DNA of 64,000 nucleotides. Source: Eriocheir sinensis. Lineage: Eukaryota > Arthropoda > Malacostraca > Decapoda > Varunidae. Positions 45,296-58,789 of the stretch are shown here, piece after piece. A program made the position numbers and the translations under genes. The notes beneath the pieces are model-generated. The model had not been told where the DNA came from. It saw only the letters and a program-made list of their open reading frames with translations, and did no database searches. Within the stretch, counting starts at the first letter, position 1, and each line of letters opens with the position of its first letter. The stretch covers positions 5,991,655 to 6,055,654 of the forward strand of contig NC_066577.1 of assembly GCF_024679095.1 (NCBI RefSeq), written 5' to 3'.

Positions 45296-47925
45296 ATATT
45301 ATTAACACTAACGTGAGGTGACACTACTTCAAGACACGTAAGATATCACAGGCGTAAGATAACACTAACCTAAGGTAGCGCAAGATAACGTAAGATTAAC
45401 GCTTCTCTGCCATTTCCTATTTTTTTTTCCTTCCTTCTTCCCCTCCATTTCCTCTCCTTCCTTCCTTCCTTCCCCTCCATTCCCTCTCCTTCCTTCCTTT
45501 CTTCCCCTCCATTTCCTCTCCTTCCTTCCTTCCTTCCCCTCCATTCCCTCTCCTTCCTTCCTTTCTTCCCCTCCATTCCCTCTCCTTCCTTCCTTCCTTC
45601 CCCTCCATTCCCTCTCCTTCCTTCCTTCCCCTCCATTCCCTCTCCTTCCTTCCTTTCTTCCCCTCCATTCCCTCTCCTTCCTTCTTCCCCTCCATTTCCT
45701 CTCCTTCCTTCCTTCCTTCCCCTCCATTCCCTCTCCTTCCTTCCTTCCTTCCCCTCCATTCCCTCTCCTTCCTTCCTTACCTTCCATGCACTCCCTGTCC
45801 TTCCTTCCTTCCCCTCCATTCCCTCTCCTTCCTTCCTTCCTTCCCCTCCATTCCCTCTCCTTCCTTCCTTTCTTCCCCTCCATTTCCTCTCCTTCCTTCC
45901 TTCCCCTCCATTCCCTCTCCTTCCTTCCTTCCTTCCCCTCCATTCCCTCTCCTTCCTTCCTTTCTTCCCCTCCATTCCCTCTCCTTCCTTCCTTCCTCCA
46001 TTCCCTCTCCTTCCTCCTTCCTTCCCCTCCATTCCCTCTCCTTCCTTCCTTTCTTCCCTCCATTCCTCTCCTTCCTTCCTTCCTCCCCTCCATTCCTCTC
46101 CTTCCTTCCTTCCTTCCCTCCATTCCCTCTCCTTCCTTCCTTCCTTTCCTTCCCTCCATTCTCCTCCTTCCTTCCTTCTTCCCCTCCATTCCTCTCCTTC
46201 CTTCCTTCCTTCCTCCATTCCTCTCCTTCCTTCCTTCCTTCCCCTCCATTCCCTCTCCTTCCTTCCTTCTTCCCCTCCATTTCCTCTCCTTCCTTCCTTC
46301 CTTCCCCTCCATTCCCTCTCCTTCCTTCCTTCCTTCCCCTCCATTCCCTCTCCTTCCTTCCTTCCCCTCCATTCCTCTCCTTCCTTCCTTCTTCCCCTCC
46401 ATTCCCTCTCCTTCCTTCCTTCCTTCCCCTCCATTTCCTCTCCTTCCTTCCTTCCTTCCCCTCCATTCCCTCTCCTTCCTTCCTTCCTTCCCCTCCATTC
46501 CCTCTCCTTCCTTCCTTCCCCTCCATTCCCTCTCCTTCCTTCCTTCCTTCCCCTCCATTCCCTCTCCTTCCTTCCTTCCTTCCCCTCCATTCCCTCTCCT
46601 TCCTTCCTTCCTCCTTCCTTCCCTCCATTCCTCTCCTACCTTCCTTCCCTCATTCATCTCCTACCTTCCTGCCCTCATTCCTCTCCTTCCTTCCTTCCTT
46701 CCTCCCCCTCCATTCCCTCTCCTTCCTTCCTTCCTTCCTTCCCCTCCATTCCCTCTCCTTCCTTCCTTCCTTCCTCCATTCCTCTCCTTCCTTCCTTCCT
46801 TCCCCTCCATTCCCTCTCCTTCCTTCCTTCCTTCCCCTCCATTCCCTCTCCTTCCTCCCTTCCTTCCCCTCCATTCCCTCTCCTTCCTCCCTTCCTTCCC
46901 CTCCATTCCCTCTCCTTCCTTCCTTTCTTCCCCTCCATTCCCTCTCCTTCCTTCCTTCCTTCCCCTCCATTCCCTCTCCTTCCTTCCTTCCTTCCCCTCC
47001 ATTTCCTCTCCTTCCTCCCTTCCTTCCCCTCCATTCCCTCTCCTTCCTTCCTTCCTTCCTCCATTCCTCTCCTTCCTTCCTTCCTTCCCCTCCATTCCCT
47101 CTCCTTCCTTCCTTTCTTCCCCTCCATTCCCTCTCCTTCCTTCCTTCCTTCCTTCCCCTCCATTTCCTCTCCTTCCTTCCTTCCTTCCTTCCCCTCCATT
47201 CCCTCTCCTTCCTTCCTTCTTTCCTTCCCCTCCATTCCCTCTCCTTCCTTCCTTCCCCTCCATTCCCTCTCCTTCCTTCCTTCCCCTCCATTCCCTCTCC
47301 TTCCTTCCTTCCTTCCTTCCCCTCCATTCCCTCTCCTTCCTTCCTTCCTTCCTTCCCTGCATTTTTCTTTCCTTCTCTTCTCTGTCTTTCTTTTCAATCC
47401 ATCGTTCATCTTTGGGTCGTATTTTAAAAAGCTTCGTCGCCTAAGCACACACATTTGACAAGGCTCTCGTAGGTGTTGTGGGCATTTCCAGGGGTAGTAT
47501 CGTGGCCCTGGTGGTAGTGTGACCCTTCCTCTGTACCGTGAACCTATAGAAACACACATTTGACAAAGCTTTCGGAGGTGTTATGGGCATTTCCAGGGGT
47601 AGCATCGTGGCCCTGGTGGTAGTGTGACCCTTCCTCTGTACCGTGAACCTAAAGAAAAACACATTTGACAAAGCTTTCGTAGGTGTTATGGGCATTTCCA
47701 GGGGTAGTATCGTGGGCCTGGCGGTAGTGTGACCCTTCCTCTGTACCGTGAACCTAAAGAAACACACATTTGACAAAGCTTTCGTAGGTGTTATGGGCAT
47801 TTCCAGGGGTAGTATCGTGGGCCTGGTGGTAGTGTGACCCTTCCTCTGTACCGCGAACCTAAAGAAACACACATTTGACAAATCTTTCGTTGGTGTTATG
47901 GGCATTTCCAGGGGTAGTTTAGTTT
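45296..47925 (-). repeat. Composite repeat, inverted, with a 1.9-kb CCTTCC array
   Basis: Inverse copy of 38290-38820. It has the TTATCTTACGCCTGTG block (45300-45420), a polypyrimidine minisatellite of about 1,940 bp (45421-47358), the segment CTTTGGGTCGTATTTTAAAA (47408-47430) and four to five 105-bp units on the minus strand (47455-47920). The array is about 25 times longer than in the + strand copy. Confidence 0.9.
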
Positions 47926-48042
47926 AGTCCGCCTTTGAATTGACCCGTTTTCTGTGACGAGTAGGTGGCGGCGCCTGAAAGAAAACTGACCACCTGAGGG
48001 AAGGAAGGAAGCGTAGTAGTAGTAGTAGTAGGTTAGTAGTTA

Positions 48043-48080
<38 letters not shown>

Positions 48081-49705
48081 TAGTAGTAGTAGTTCCCCTC
48101 TCTCTCTCAATAGTAAGATGCCCTTGGTGCCGTTCAGTGGGTACGGTTCGTAAATTTGCTAAGGGTAACTCTGCTAGGTGGTTGCATAATATCGTAAACG
48201 CTTCCTTCCCTCACATCCGGTGTTTCCTAAGGCTTAAAAGGAGATAAGTCGTCTTTTCATGACTCGTATTTTAGGTTCACGGTACAGAGAAAGGGTCACA
48301 CTACCGCCAGGGTCATGAAACTACCCCTGGAAATGCCCACAACACCTACGAAAGCCTTGTCGCGCCGCACCGCCCTAGGCCTATGGCGGTGACCACTTCC
48401 TGGGTGACTCAGGCAGAGGGAAGGGAAGGAGAAGAGGAGACTGAAGAGAAGCGTTATCTTGGGTTAGTGTTAGTGTTCCTCTCTCTCTCACTGTGGCAGT
48501 CGTCGAAATATTAAAACCAGTACACTGAAGACCCACGGCACGAGGAAGGCAGCCGTGGACGCTGTGTTTACATTCGCAGTCATTCACGCGTCCGAACTGC
48601 ACGGCCAGCGAGGATAAATACGTATGGTTCTCCTCGGTTCTTGGTCAGGAATGCATGTCTAGTCATTATGTTATTTTTGAAATCAAGTCTCGTATGATCT
48701 ACTTGCAGTGCCACGCCGCCCTGTTGACAGACCGATGGTAGTGGTCATGACGGCTCCCCGCTGTCTGGCTATATCATTGGGTAGGCCCGTGCTGGCTCCT
48801 GTAATGTGTGTTTCGTAGGATCACGGGACAGGAAGGGTCACACTACCACCAGGGCCACGAAACTACCCCTAGAAATGCCCATAACACCTATGAAAGCTTT
48901 GTCAAATGTGTGTTTCTTTAGGTTCACGGTACAGAGGAAGCGTCACACTACCACCAGGGCCACGAAACTATCCCTGGAAATGCCCATAACACCTACGAAA
49001 GCTTTGTCAAATGCGTGTTTCTTTAGGTTCACGGTACAGAGGAAGAGTCACACTACCACCAGGGCCACGAAACTATCCCTGGAAATGCCCATAACACCTA
49101 CGAAAGCTTTGTCAAATGTGTGTTTCTTTAGGTTCACGGTACAAAGGAAGGGTCACACTACCACCAGGGCCACGAAACTACCCCTGGAAATGCCTATAAC
49201 ACCTACGAAAGCTTTGTCAAATGCGTGTTTCTTTAGGTTCACGGTAAAGAGGAAGGGTCACACTACCCCCAGGGTCATGAAACTATCCCTGGAAATGCCC
49301 ACAACTCCTACGAAAGCCTTGTCAAATGTGTGTTTCCTTAGGTTCATGGTACAGAGGAAGAGTCACACTACCCCCAGGGCCATGAAACTATCCCTGGAAA
49401 TGCCCACAATTCCCACGAAAGCCTTGTCGCGCCGCACCGCCCTAGGCCTAAGGCGGTGACCACTTCCTGGCTTTACCTGGGTGACTCTGGCAGAGGGAAG
49501 GGAAGGAGAAGAGGAGACTGAAGAGAAGCGTTATCTTGGGTTAGTGTTAGTGTTCCTCTCTCTCTCACTGTGGCAGTCGACGAAATATTAAAACCAGTAC
49601 ACTGAAGACCCACGGCACGAGGAAGGCAGCCGTGGACGCTGTGTTTACATTCCCAGCCATTCACGCGTTCAAACTGCACAGCCAGCGAGGACAAAGACGT
49701 GTAGT
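47925..49705 (+). repeat. Composite repeat units, + orientation
   Basis: Core start (47923-47985), (TAG)n, CAATAGTAAGATGCCC, exon-like edge, core end (48500-48615), GGCTCCTGTAATGTG block, then six 105-bp units (48815-49440) with the TCGCGCCGCACCGCCC edge and another core end (49576-49695). Confidence 0.88.
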
Positions 49706-49849
49706 TCTCTTTGAACATGTGCAATCAAACACTATTCCTACAGTGTTATTTTTGGAAGTCTGCTGAAGCAACAATCAAGCCTTGTATTATCTATTTGCAA
49801 TGCCACGCCGCCCTCATGAAACTATTCATGGAACTGCCCACAACTCCTA

Positions 49850-50680
49850 CGAAAGCCTTGCCAAATGTGTGTTTCTTTAGGTTCACGGTACAGAGGAAGG
49901 GTCACACTACCACCAGGGTCATGAAACTACCCCTGGAAATAGCCATAACACCCACGAAAGCCTTGTCAAATGTGTTTCTTTAGGTTCACGGTACAGAGGA
50001 AGGGTTACACTACCACCAGGGCCACGGAACTACCCCTGGAAATGCCCACAACACCTACGAAAGCCTTGCCAAATGTGTGTTTCTTTAGGTTCACGGTACA
50101 AAGGAAGGGTCACACTACCACCAGGGCCACGGAACTACCCCTGGAAATGCCCACAACACCTACGAAAGCCTTGCCAAATGTGTGTTTCTTTAGGTTCACG
50201 GTACAGAGGAAGGGTCACACTACCACCAGGGTCATGAAACTACCCCTGGAAATGGCCATAACACCCACGAAAGCCTTGTCAAATGTGTGTTTCTTTAGGT
50301 TCACGGTACAGAGGAAGGGTTACACTACCACCAGGGCCACGGAACTACCCCTGGAAATGCCCACAACACCTACGAAAGCCTTGCCTAATGTGTGTTTCTT
50401 TAGGTTCACGGTACAAAGGAAGGGTCACACTACCACCAGGGTCACGGAACTACCCCTGGAAATGGCCATAACACCCACGAAAGCCTTGTCAAATGTGTGT
50501 TTCTTTAGGTTCACGGTACAGAGGAAGGGTTACACTACCACCAGGGCCACGAAACTACCCCTGGAAATGGCCATAACACCCACGAAAGCCTTGTCAAATG
50601 TGTGTTTCTTTAGGTTCACGGTACAGAGGAAGGGTTACACTACCACCAGGGCCACGAAACTACCCCTGGAAATGGCCTGG
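49850..50680 (+). repeat. 105-bp exon-like satellite, eight copies
   Basis: Strict 105-bp period (for example TTAGGTTCACGG at 50085 and 50190). Each unit reads TTTCTTTAG|GTTCACGGTACAGAGGAAGG... to ...CCTTGTCAAAT|GTGTG: a strong acceptor-like edge, a 90-bp His-rich open stretch (VHGTEEGSHYHQGHETTPGN, AHNTYESLVK) and a GT at its end. The 35-codon unit keeps another frame open for 268 codons. No host gene containing it is visible. Confidence 0.93.
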
Positions 50681-50789
50681 GTTGAAAGAGATGAAAATAT
50701 AAGAATGCTTCTCTTCCATTCCTTCCCCTCCATTGTTCATATTCGTCTGAGGACAAATGAAGCTGGGATAGTGTAAGCATTAATATATA

Positions 50790-51410
50790 CTAAATTTTCA
50801 CTTCCTGCAATTATATTCTCACTAAAACACAGATAGTAATAATAAGAAAATGATATCCATAAGGTTTAGTTTAGTCGACCTTAAAATTAACCCGTTTTCT
50901 ATGACGTTCTTTGTGCTATCTTGGCGTTGGTAGGAGTTACATAAGTAGTAGTAGTAGAAGCTGTAGTAATAGTAGCAGTAGTAGTAGTAGGTCCCTTTTC
51001 TTCCTTCTCTTCCCTTTTCCCTTCTACTCTAATCTCCTTATTCCCATTTCCTCCTTCTTTTCCTTTCATTCTCCTTCCATTTCTCTCTCTTCCATTTCTC
51101 TTCTTCCTTCCCATCCTCGCTAAAAGAAATGATAATAAAAAAGAATTAGGTGTCCATAAGGTTTAGTTTAGTCGGCCTTGAAATTAACCCGCTTGCTGTG
51201 ACCTCCTTTGCGTAGTAGTAGTAGTTGTAGTAATAGTAGCAGTAGTAGTAGTAGTAGGTCCTTTCTCTTTCTGTAGTAGTCGTCGAAATATTAAAACCAG
51301 TGTCGTGAAGAAAGCAGTATGGGATAAAACAGCAACAGAAAGCGGGTGTCCATTCCCTGTCAACCACTCGCTCAAAACCCAGACTCAGCGAGAATAAAAC
51401 TGACTAACGG
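50790..51410 (+). repeat. Two core elements in tandem
   Basis: Core starts at 50861 and 51160, each with (TAG)n; only the second has the GTCGAAATATTAAAACCAG part and the CAGCGAGAATAAAA end. A pyrimidine segment (50990-51115) lies between. Confidence 0.85.
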
Positions 51411-51579
51411 TTTGGTGGTCTTCGCAATCTTAAAGTTTTTGTAGCAGAGAGTATCTCTGAATTTTTAAACTCTATTGATAAAATGGCTCTTTTAATGGTT
51501 ACACGTCATCTTCCATTTGTGTTACTTTGTGTTGGCTTATGTTGCGTTTGCTTCGACAACGAGTTGGTTAACGTTCAAG

Positions 51580-52140
51580 GGAGGGGGGAGAGAGAGAGAG
51601 CGATATATCTTGGGTTATGTTCAGGAAATGTTGAGTCTCCTTGGATTAGAGTTAGCTCACGTTCAAGAGAGAGAGCGATATATCTTGGGTCATGTTCAGG
51701 TAATTATAAGTATTCTTTGATGAGTGTTAGATCATGTTCAAGAGAGAGCGGAAGGGAAGGAGAGAGAGAGAGCGGAAGGGAAGGAGAGAGAGAGAGCGGA
51801 AGGGAAGGAGAGAGAGAGAGCGGAAGGGAAGGAGAGAGAGAGAGCGGAAGGTCAGGAGAGAGAGAGAGCGATATATCTTGGGTTATGTTCAGGTAATTAT
51901 AAGTATTCTTGGATGAGTGTTAGATCATGTTCAAGAGAGATCGGAAGGGAAGGAGAGAGAGAGAGCGATATATCTTGGGTTAGTGTTAGCTCACGTTCAA
52001 GAGACAGCGGAAGGGAAGGAGAGAGAGAGAGAGAGAGAGCGATATATCTTGGGTTATGTTCAGGTAATGTTGATTATCCTTGAATTAGAGTTAGCTCACG
52101 TTCAGGAGAGAGACCTTGAGTAATGTTGAGTATTTTTGGA
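51580..52140. repeat. Repeat with GAGAGCGATATATCTTGGGT motif
   Basis: GAGCGATATATCTTGGGTTA recurs at 51599, 51668, 51867, 51964 and 52038, separated by CACGTTCAAGAGAG and by 25-bp AGCGGAAGGGAAGGAGAGAG units (51758-51845). It is an expanded variant of the TTATCTTGGGTTAGTG block. Confidence 0.85.
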
Positions 52141-52299
52141 TTAATATTACTTCACGTCGAAAAAAGAGAGAACTTGGATTAAGGTACATATTTTCAACTT
52201 AAGTCCAAATATACTTCGATTTATAGATGAACTCGAGTCCTTTGTGTTTACTCGGTTCGAAATACAAGTTCTTATTTATTGATTTAACCTCCAAAATTT

Positions 52300-52625
52300 G
52301 TTGAAGGGAAGAGAAAGAAAAGGAAGGAAAGGGAAGGGTAGGGAAGAAGAGGGGAGGAAAGGGAAGGGAAGGAAAGGAGAAGGGAAGAGAAAGAAAAGGA
52401 AGGGAAGGGAAGGAAAGGAAAGAGAAGGGAAGAGAAAGAGAAGGAAGGGAACGGAAGGAAAAGGAGGGAAGGGAAGGGTAGGGAAGAAGAGGGGAGGAAA
52501 GGGAAGGGAAGGAAAGGAAATGGAAGGGAAGAGAAAGAAAAGGAAGGGAAGGGAAGGAAAAGGGGGGAAGGGAAGGGAAGGGTAGGGAAGAAGAGAGAGA
52601 GAGAGAGGGAGAGAGAGAGAGAGAT
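52300..52625. repeat. Polypurine GGGAAGG array and (GA)n
   Basis: GGAAGGGAAGGAAAGG units with a higher-order period of about 70-130 bp (GGGTAGGGAAGAAGAGGGGA at about 52337, 52468), ending in (GA)n. Confidence 0.93.
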
Positions 52626-52639
52626 GGATATGGAAGAGA

Positions 52640-53330
52640 AGCGTTATCTTGAGTCAATGTTATCCTGCTGTTATCGTACCTTCCTTTCCTCCCTCCCTCC
52701 ATCCTAATCTTACTGTATCATATCTTTCGTCAATGTTACCTCACCTATTCTTTCTCTTCCTCCTTAAAAACCCTTCATCCTTAAATTCCCTTCCTCCCTT
52801 AAGTCATAATATCAATAGTAGTAGTAGTAGTAGCTGGGATAGTGTTCTCATTTACATATATCAAACCTACACTTCCAATCCTTACTAAAACACAAACAAG
52901 AAAATAATAATGTGTCCGTAAGGTTTAGTTTAGTCAGTCTTGAAATTAACCCATTTTCTGTGAAGCCTGTGAGCGCAGTGACGGCGGTAGTAGTTTCCCT
53001 TTCCTCCCCTCTTCTTCCCTACCCTTCCCTTCCTTTTTCTTCCCTTCCCTTCCTTTTCCTTCCCTTCCTTCCTTTTCCTTCCCTTCCCTTCCCTTTCCCC
53101 TTCCTTCTCCTTACTTTTCTTTTTCTTCCCTTCTCCTTTCTAGCAGTAGTAGTAGTAATAGTAATAGTAGTAGCTCCTCTCTATCAGTAGTAGTTTTCGA
53201 AATATTAAAATCAGTACCAGGAAGAAATAAATCATGAGGCAAAACAGATATAGCCGGTGGTTTTGCATTCACGGTTACTCAGGCGCTGAAAACCTCAACT
53301 CAGCGAGGATAAATACATCTCGTGCTGGTC
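52640..53330 (+). repeat. Composite unit with core element
   Basis: GAAGCGTTATCTTGAGTCAATG, (TAG)n with GCTGGGATAGTGTT, CTTACTAAAACACAAACAA, core start (52920), a CCCTTCC tract, (TAG)n, and core end (53192-53312). Confidence 0.85.
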
Positions 53331-53539
53331 CTCAACGAACTCTTGCATCCTTTTATAGGAAGTAGTATTTTACTGAATTTTTTGAAGACCGATAATGAGA
53401 TATTGAAATTGTTACGTCTATACACTTAACGAATATGTTCTTCATTGTTATTTTGGGATTGTGTTATGAGGTATCGTTTGTGTACTTAGATATGTGAGTT
53501 TACGTTAGTGTGTGTGTGTGGAGAACGATATTGTTATGA

Positions 53540-54370
53540 GAGAGAGTCCTTCATCTTGGGTTAGTGTTATTTTGAGTTCTTGGAGAAGTGTTAGTATGCG
53601 TTAGTTAGTGAGAATGGAGGAGTGTTCATCAGCTTCATCTTGGGTTAGTGTTATATTTTGAGTTCATAGAGAAGTGTTAGTTTACGTTAGTTAGTGAGAA
53701 TAGAGGAGTGTTCATCAGCTCCATCTTGGGTTAGTGTTATATTTTGAGTTCACAGAGTAGTGTTAGTTTACGTTAGTTAGTGAGAATAGAGGAGTGTTCA
53801 TCAGCTTCATCGTGTTATTTTGAGTTCATAGAGTAGTGTTAGTTTACGTTAGTTAGTGAGAATAGAGGAGTGTTCATCAGCTTCATCTTGGGTTAGTGTT
53901 ATATTTTGAGTTCATAGAGTAGTGTTAGTTTACGTTAGTTAGTGAGAATAGAGGAGTGTTCATCAGCTTCATCTTGGGTTAGTGTTATATTTTGAGTTCA
54001 TAGAGTAGTGTTAGTTTACGTTAGTTAGTGAGAATAGAGTCCTGGATTAGTGTTATATTTTGAGTTCATAGAGAAGTGTTAGTTTACGTTAGTTAGTGAG
54101 AATAGAGGAGTGTTCATATGCTTCATCTTGGGTTAGTGATATATTCTGAGTTCATAGAGTAGTGTTAGTTTACGTTAGTTAGTGAGAATAGAGGAGTGTT
54201 CATAAGCTTCATCTTGGGTTAGTGTTATATTTTGAGTTCACAGAGAAGTGTTAGTTTACGTTAGTTAGTGAGAATCTTTCTCAGAAGTAGTGTTAGTTTA
54301 CGTTAGTTAGTGAGAATAGAGGAGTGTTCATAAGCTTCATCTTGGGTTAGTGTTATCTTTTGAGTTAGTG
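53540..54370. repeat. 86-bp satellite, about 10 copies
   Basis: GTTAGTTAGTGAGAAT recurs at 53600, 53686, 53772, 53848, 53934 and so on, mostly 86 bp apart, with shorter copies where CTTCATCTTGGG is lost. The unit contains TCTTGGGTTAGTGTTAT, so it grew from the block that recurs in the composite unit. Confidence 0.93.
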
Positions 54371-54526
54371 GAGTAAGTGGAGAACGATAGATTGAAACAA
54401 GAGAAAGGATAGATTTTAAGAGAGATGGAGGGAAAGAAAGGAAAGAGAGGGAGAATAGAAGAGGAGAATGATGGATTGAAATGAGATGGAGGAATGGAAG
54501 AAGAGTGGAGAACCATGAATTGAAAT

Positions 54527-54578
<52 letters not shown>

Positions 54579-55185
54579 GTTCAGATACAATTATTATACT
54601 CGAGTCCAAGTTACCAGTCACTTTGTACCGTACTGTATTTTAAAGAACAAAACCACGCCACTCAAACACGGCTCTTATTTTTTGGAACTTGTCGAGCACA
54701 CGAGGACCTTTGCGCCCTTAGTATGTATGCAAATAGACCTACAATTAAGTGTGTGACATAGTGTACTTTTTGAGCTAAGCCTGGTGGAAGGAGAGGGAAG
54801 GGAAGGGGAGAAGAGAGAGAGATAAAAAGATATAGTAGAGAAGCGTTATCTTGGGTTACTGTTATCTTGGGTTATCTGAATTACTCTCCTCCCTCCTCCA
54901 TTTCCCTCTAATCTAATCTTATCTTACGTTAGTGTTATGTTATACCTTACTCCTCTATCCTACCACCTCTCCCTCCTTAATCATATCAATAGTAGTAGTA
55001 GTAGTAGTAGTAGTAGCTGGGTAGAGGTATAATTTACATATATTAAACCTACATTTCCTATCCTTGCTTAGACACAAACAACAAAATAATAGGCTACTGT
55101 GTTCATGAGGTTTAGTTTAGTCAGCCTTGAAATTGTACCGTTTCCTGGGGCGTTCTTTGCGTAATAATGGTGTTAGTAGTTACAT

Positions 55186-55223
<38 letters not shown>

Positions 55224-55610
55224 TGTAACTACGGTCTGGAGGCTAGGGGTGGGGGGGGGGGAGGAGGCCTAAGGGATGAGAGATGAAGGAAGGAAGGAAG
55301 GAAGGTGAAGGAAATAATTTAGAAAGAAAGAAATGGATGAAGAATGGAAGGAAGGAAATAGAGAAAGAAAGAAATGAATAAAGAATGGAAGGAAGGAAGG
55401 AAGGAAGTGAAGGAAAGAAGAGAAAGAAAGAAATGAATAGGGAATGGAAGGAAGAAACGAAGGAAGGAAGGAAAGAAGAAACGAAGGAAGAGGGAAGGAA
55501 GGAAAGAAGAAAAAGAACTAAATAAACAAGGAATGAATGACAGAAGAAACAACCCCCGATAGCGAAACTTTAACAAAGACCCGATACTGCCGATACCGAT
55601 ATAAATCCCT
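54371..55610 (+). repeat. Composite unit: purine block, (GA)n, core element, GGAAGG block
   Basis: Purine segment and (GA)n (54528-54574), spacer, GAAGCGTTATCTTGGGTTAC, (TAG)n, TATTAAACCTACATTTCC, core start (55107-55152), (TAG)n and a GAAAGAAAGAAATGAAT/GGAAGG array (55285-55520). Confidence 0.82.
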
Positions 55611-55890
55611 ATAATAGCCATAAGATTTAATTTAGTCACCCTTGAAATTAACCCGTTTTCAATGACGTGAATAGTGATTATGGACATTACCTAACCAGTA
55701 GTAGTAGTAGTAGGGGTAGGGGTGGTAGTAGTAGTAGTAGTGATGGTAGTCTCTCTCTCTCTCAGTGGTAGTCGTCTAAATATTAAAACCAGTGCAAGGA
55801 AGCGTTTTACCATGAGGAAGAGCATCTGTAGGGGGTGGGTCTCCATTTCGATGTATCCGGGAATTCAAAACACGGACACAGCACAGAAAA
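55610..55890 (+). repeat. Core element copy
   Basis: Core start at 55626, (TAG)n with TAGGGG (55697-55750), GTCTAAATATTAAAACCAG, ending about 55890 before a degraded CAGCACAGAAAAATACGG. Confidence 0.82.
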
Positions 55891-55998
55891 ATACGGTTCT
55901 TGACATCCGGTGGCATCTTGTAACAGAACCCACTGGGTATTGTTTTTTCCAAATTTTTATAACTATCTTGAGAACGATTATAACCAACCAGTTTGCTT

Positions 55999-57640
55999 GA
56001 TTCTAGGCTAACGTTGTATTAGGTTCGGTTAGTGTTATCTTACGTCAAGGAGAGGAAGGGGGTTATGGATTTACGATTTACTGAATATTTATAACAATTT
56101 TGATAACGAATTCTTACATCCATATTTGCTTGATTCTAGGTTAACGTTATATTAGGTTAGGTGAGTGTTTTCTTACGTCAAAGGAGAGGAAGGGGATTAT
56201 GGATTTAGGACTTACTGAATTTTTATAACAATTTTGATAACGAATTCTTACATCCATATATGCATGATTCTAGGTTAACGTTATATCAGGTTAGATTAAT
56301 GTTATCTTACGTCAAGGAGAGGAAGGGGATAATGGATTTACGATTTACTGAATATTTATAACAATTTTGATCACGAATTCTTACATCTAATTTGCTTGAT
56401 TCTAGGTTAACGTTATATTAGGTTAGATTAGTGTTATTTTACGTCAAAGGAGAGGAAGGGGGTTATGGATTTAGGACTTACTGAATTTTTATAACAATTT
56501 TGATAACGAATTCTTACATCTAATTTGCTTGATTCTAGGTTAACGTTATATCAGGTTAGATTAGTGTTTTCTTACGTCAAAGGAGACGAAGGGGGTTATG
56601 GATTTACGATTTACTGAATATTTATAACAATTTTGATAACGAATACTTACATCCATATTTGCTTGATTCTAGGACTAGGTTAACGTTGTATAAGGTTATG
56701 TTAGTGTTATCTTACGTTAAAGGAGAGGAAGGGGGTTATGGATTTACGACTTATTGAATATTTATAACAATTTTGATAACGAATACTTACATCTAATTTG
56801 CTTGATTCTAGGTTAACGTTATATTAGGTTAGGTTAGTGTTATCTTACGTTAAAGGAGAGGAAGGAGATAATGAATTTACGACTTATTGAATATTTATAA
56901 CAATTTTGATAACGAATTCTTACATCCATATTTGCTTGATTCTAGGTTAACGTTATATTAGGTTAGATTAGTGTTTTCTTACGTCAAAGGAGAGGAAGGG
57001 GATTATGGATTTACGACTTACTGAATTTTTATAACAATTTTGATAACGAATTCTTACATCCATATTTGCTTGATTCTAGGTTAACGTTATATTAGGTTAT
57101 GTTAGTGTTATCTTACGTCAAAGGAGAGGAAGGGGATAATGGATTTACGACTTACTGAATTTTTATAACAATTTTGATAACGAATTCTTGCATCCATATT
57201 TGCTTGATTCTAGGACTAGGTTAACGTTGTATAAGGTTAGGTTAGTGTTATCTTACGTTAAAGGAGAGGAAGGGGATTATGGATTTACGATTTACTGAAT
57301 ATTTATAACAATTTTGATAACGAATTCTTACATCCATAATTGCTTGATTCTAGGTTAACGTTAATTTAGGTTAGGTTAGTGTTATGTTACGTCAGAGGAG
57401 AGGAAGCGGATGGAGGCATGGATTAACGATTTCCCGAATTTTTATAACAATTTTGATAACGAATTCTTACATACATATTTGCTTGATTCTAGGTTAACGT
57501 TATATCAGGTTAGGTTAGTATTATCTTACGTTAGAGGGGAGGAAGGGGATGGAGGCAAGGATTAACGATTTCCCGAATTTTTATAACAGTTTTGATAACG
57601 AATTAATCCATCCAATTCTGCTTGTTACTAGTGTTTCTTA
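55999..57640. repeat. 133-bp satellite, about 12 copies
   Basis: GATTCTAGGTTAACGTTATA recurs at 55999, 56132, 56266, 56398 and so on. Each unit holds GTTAGTGTTATCTTACGTCA, GGAGAGGAAGGGG, GGATTTACGA and ATAACAATTTTGATAACGAA. The array is AT-rich, and it again contains the TTAGTGTTATCTTACGT block. Confidence 0.95.
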
Positions 57641-58660
<1,020 letters not shown>

Positions 58661-58789
58661 AGTCTTGAATACCTTTATGAGGGGAAATCTCAAAGAAATT
58701 TTTGTATAATGATGAATTGCATATCACGTAAGACATCCCTGACCGAGCGTGTTCCTGTGTTATCTATGATTAATACGTGTTATGATATT

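Noticed and set aside
45365..47444. Open frames of 430 codons (-) and 552 codons (+)
   Set aside because: Both strands of the CCTTCC minisatellite are open at once; no homology or splice context.
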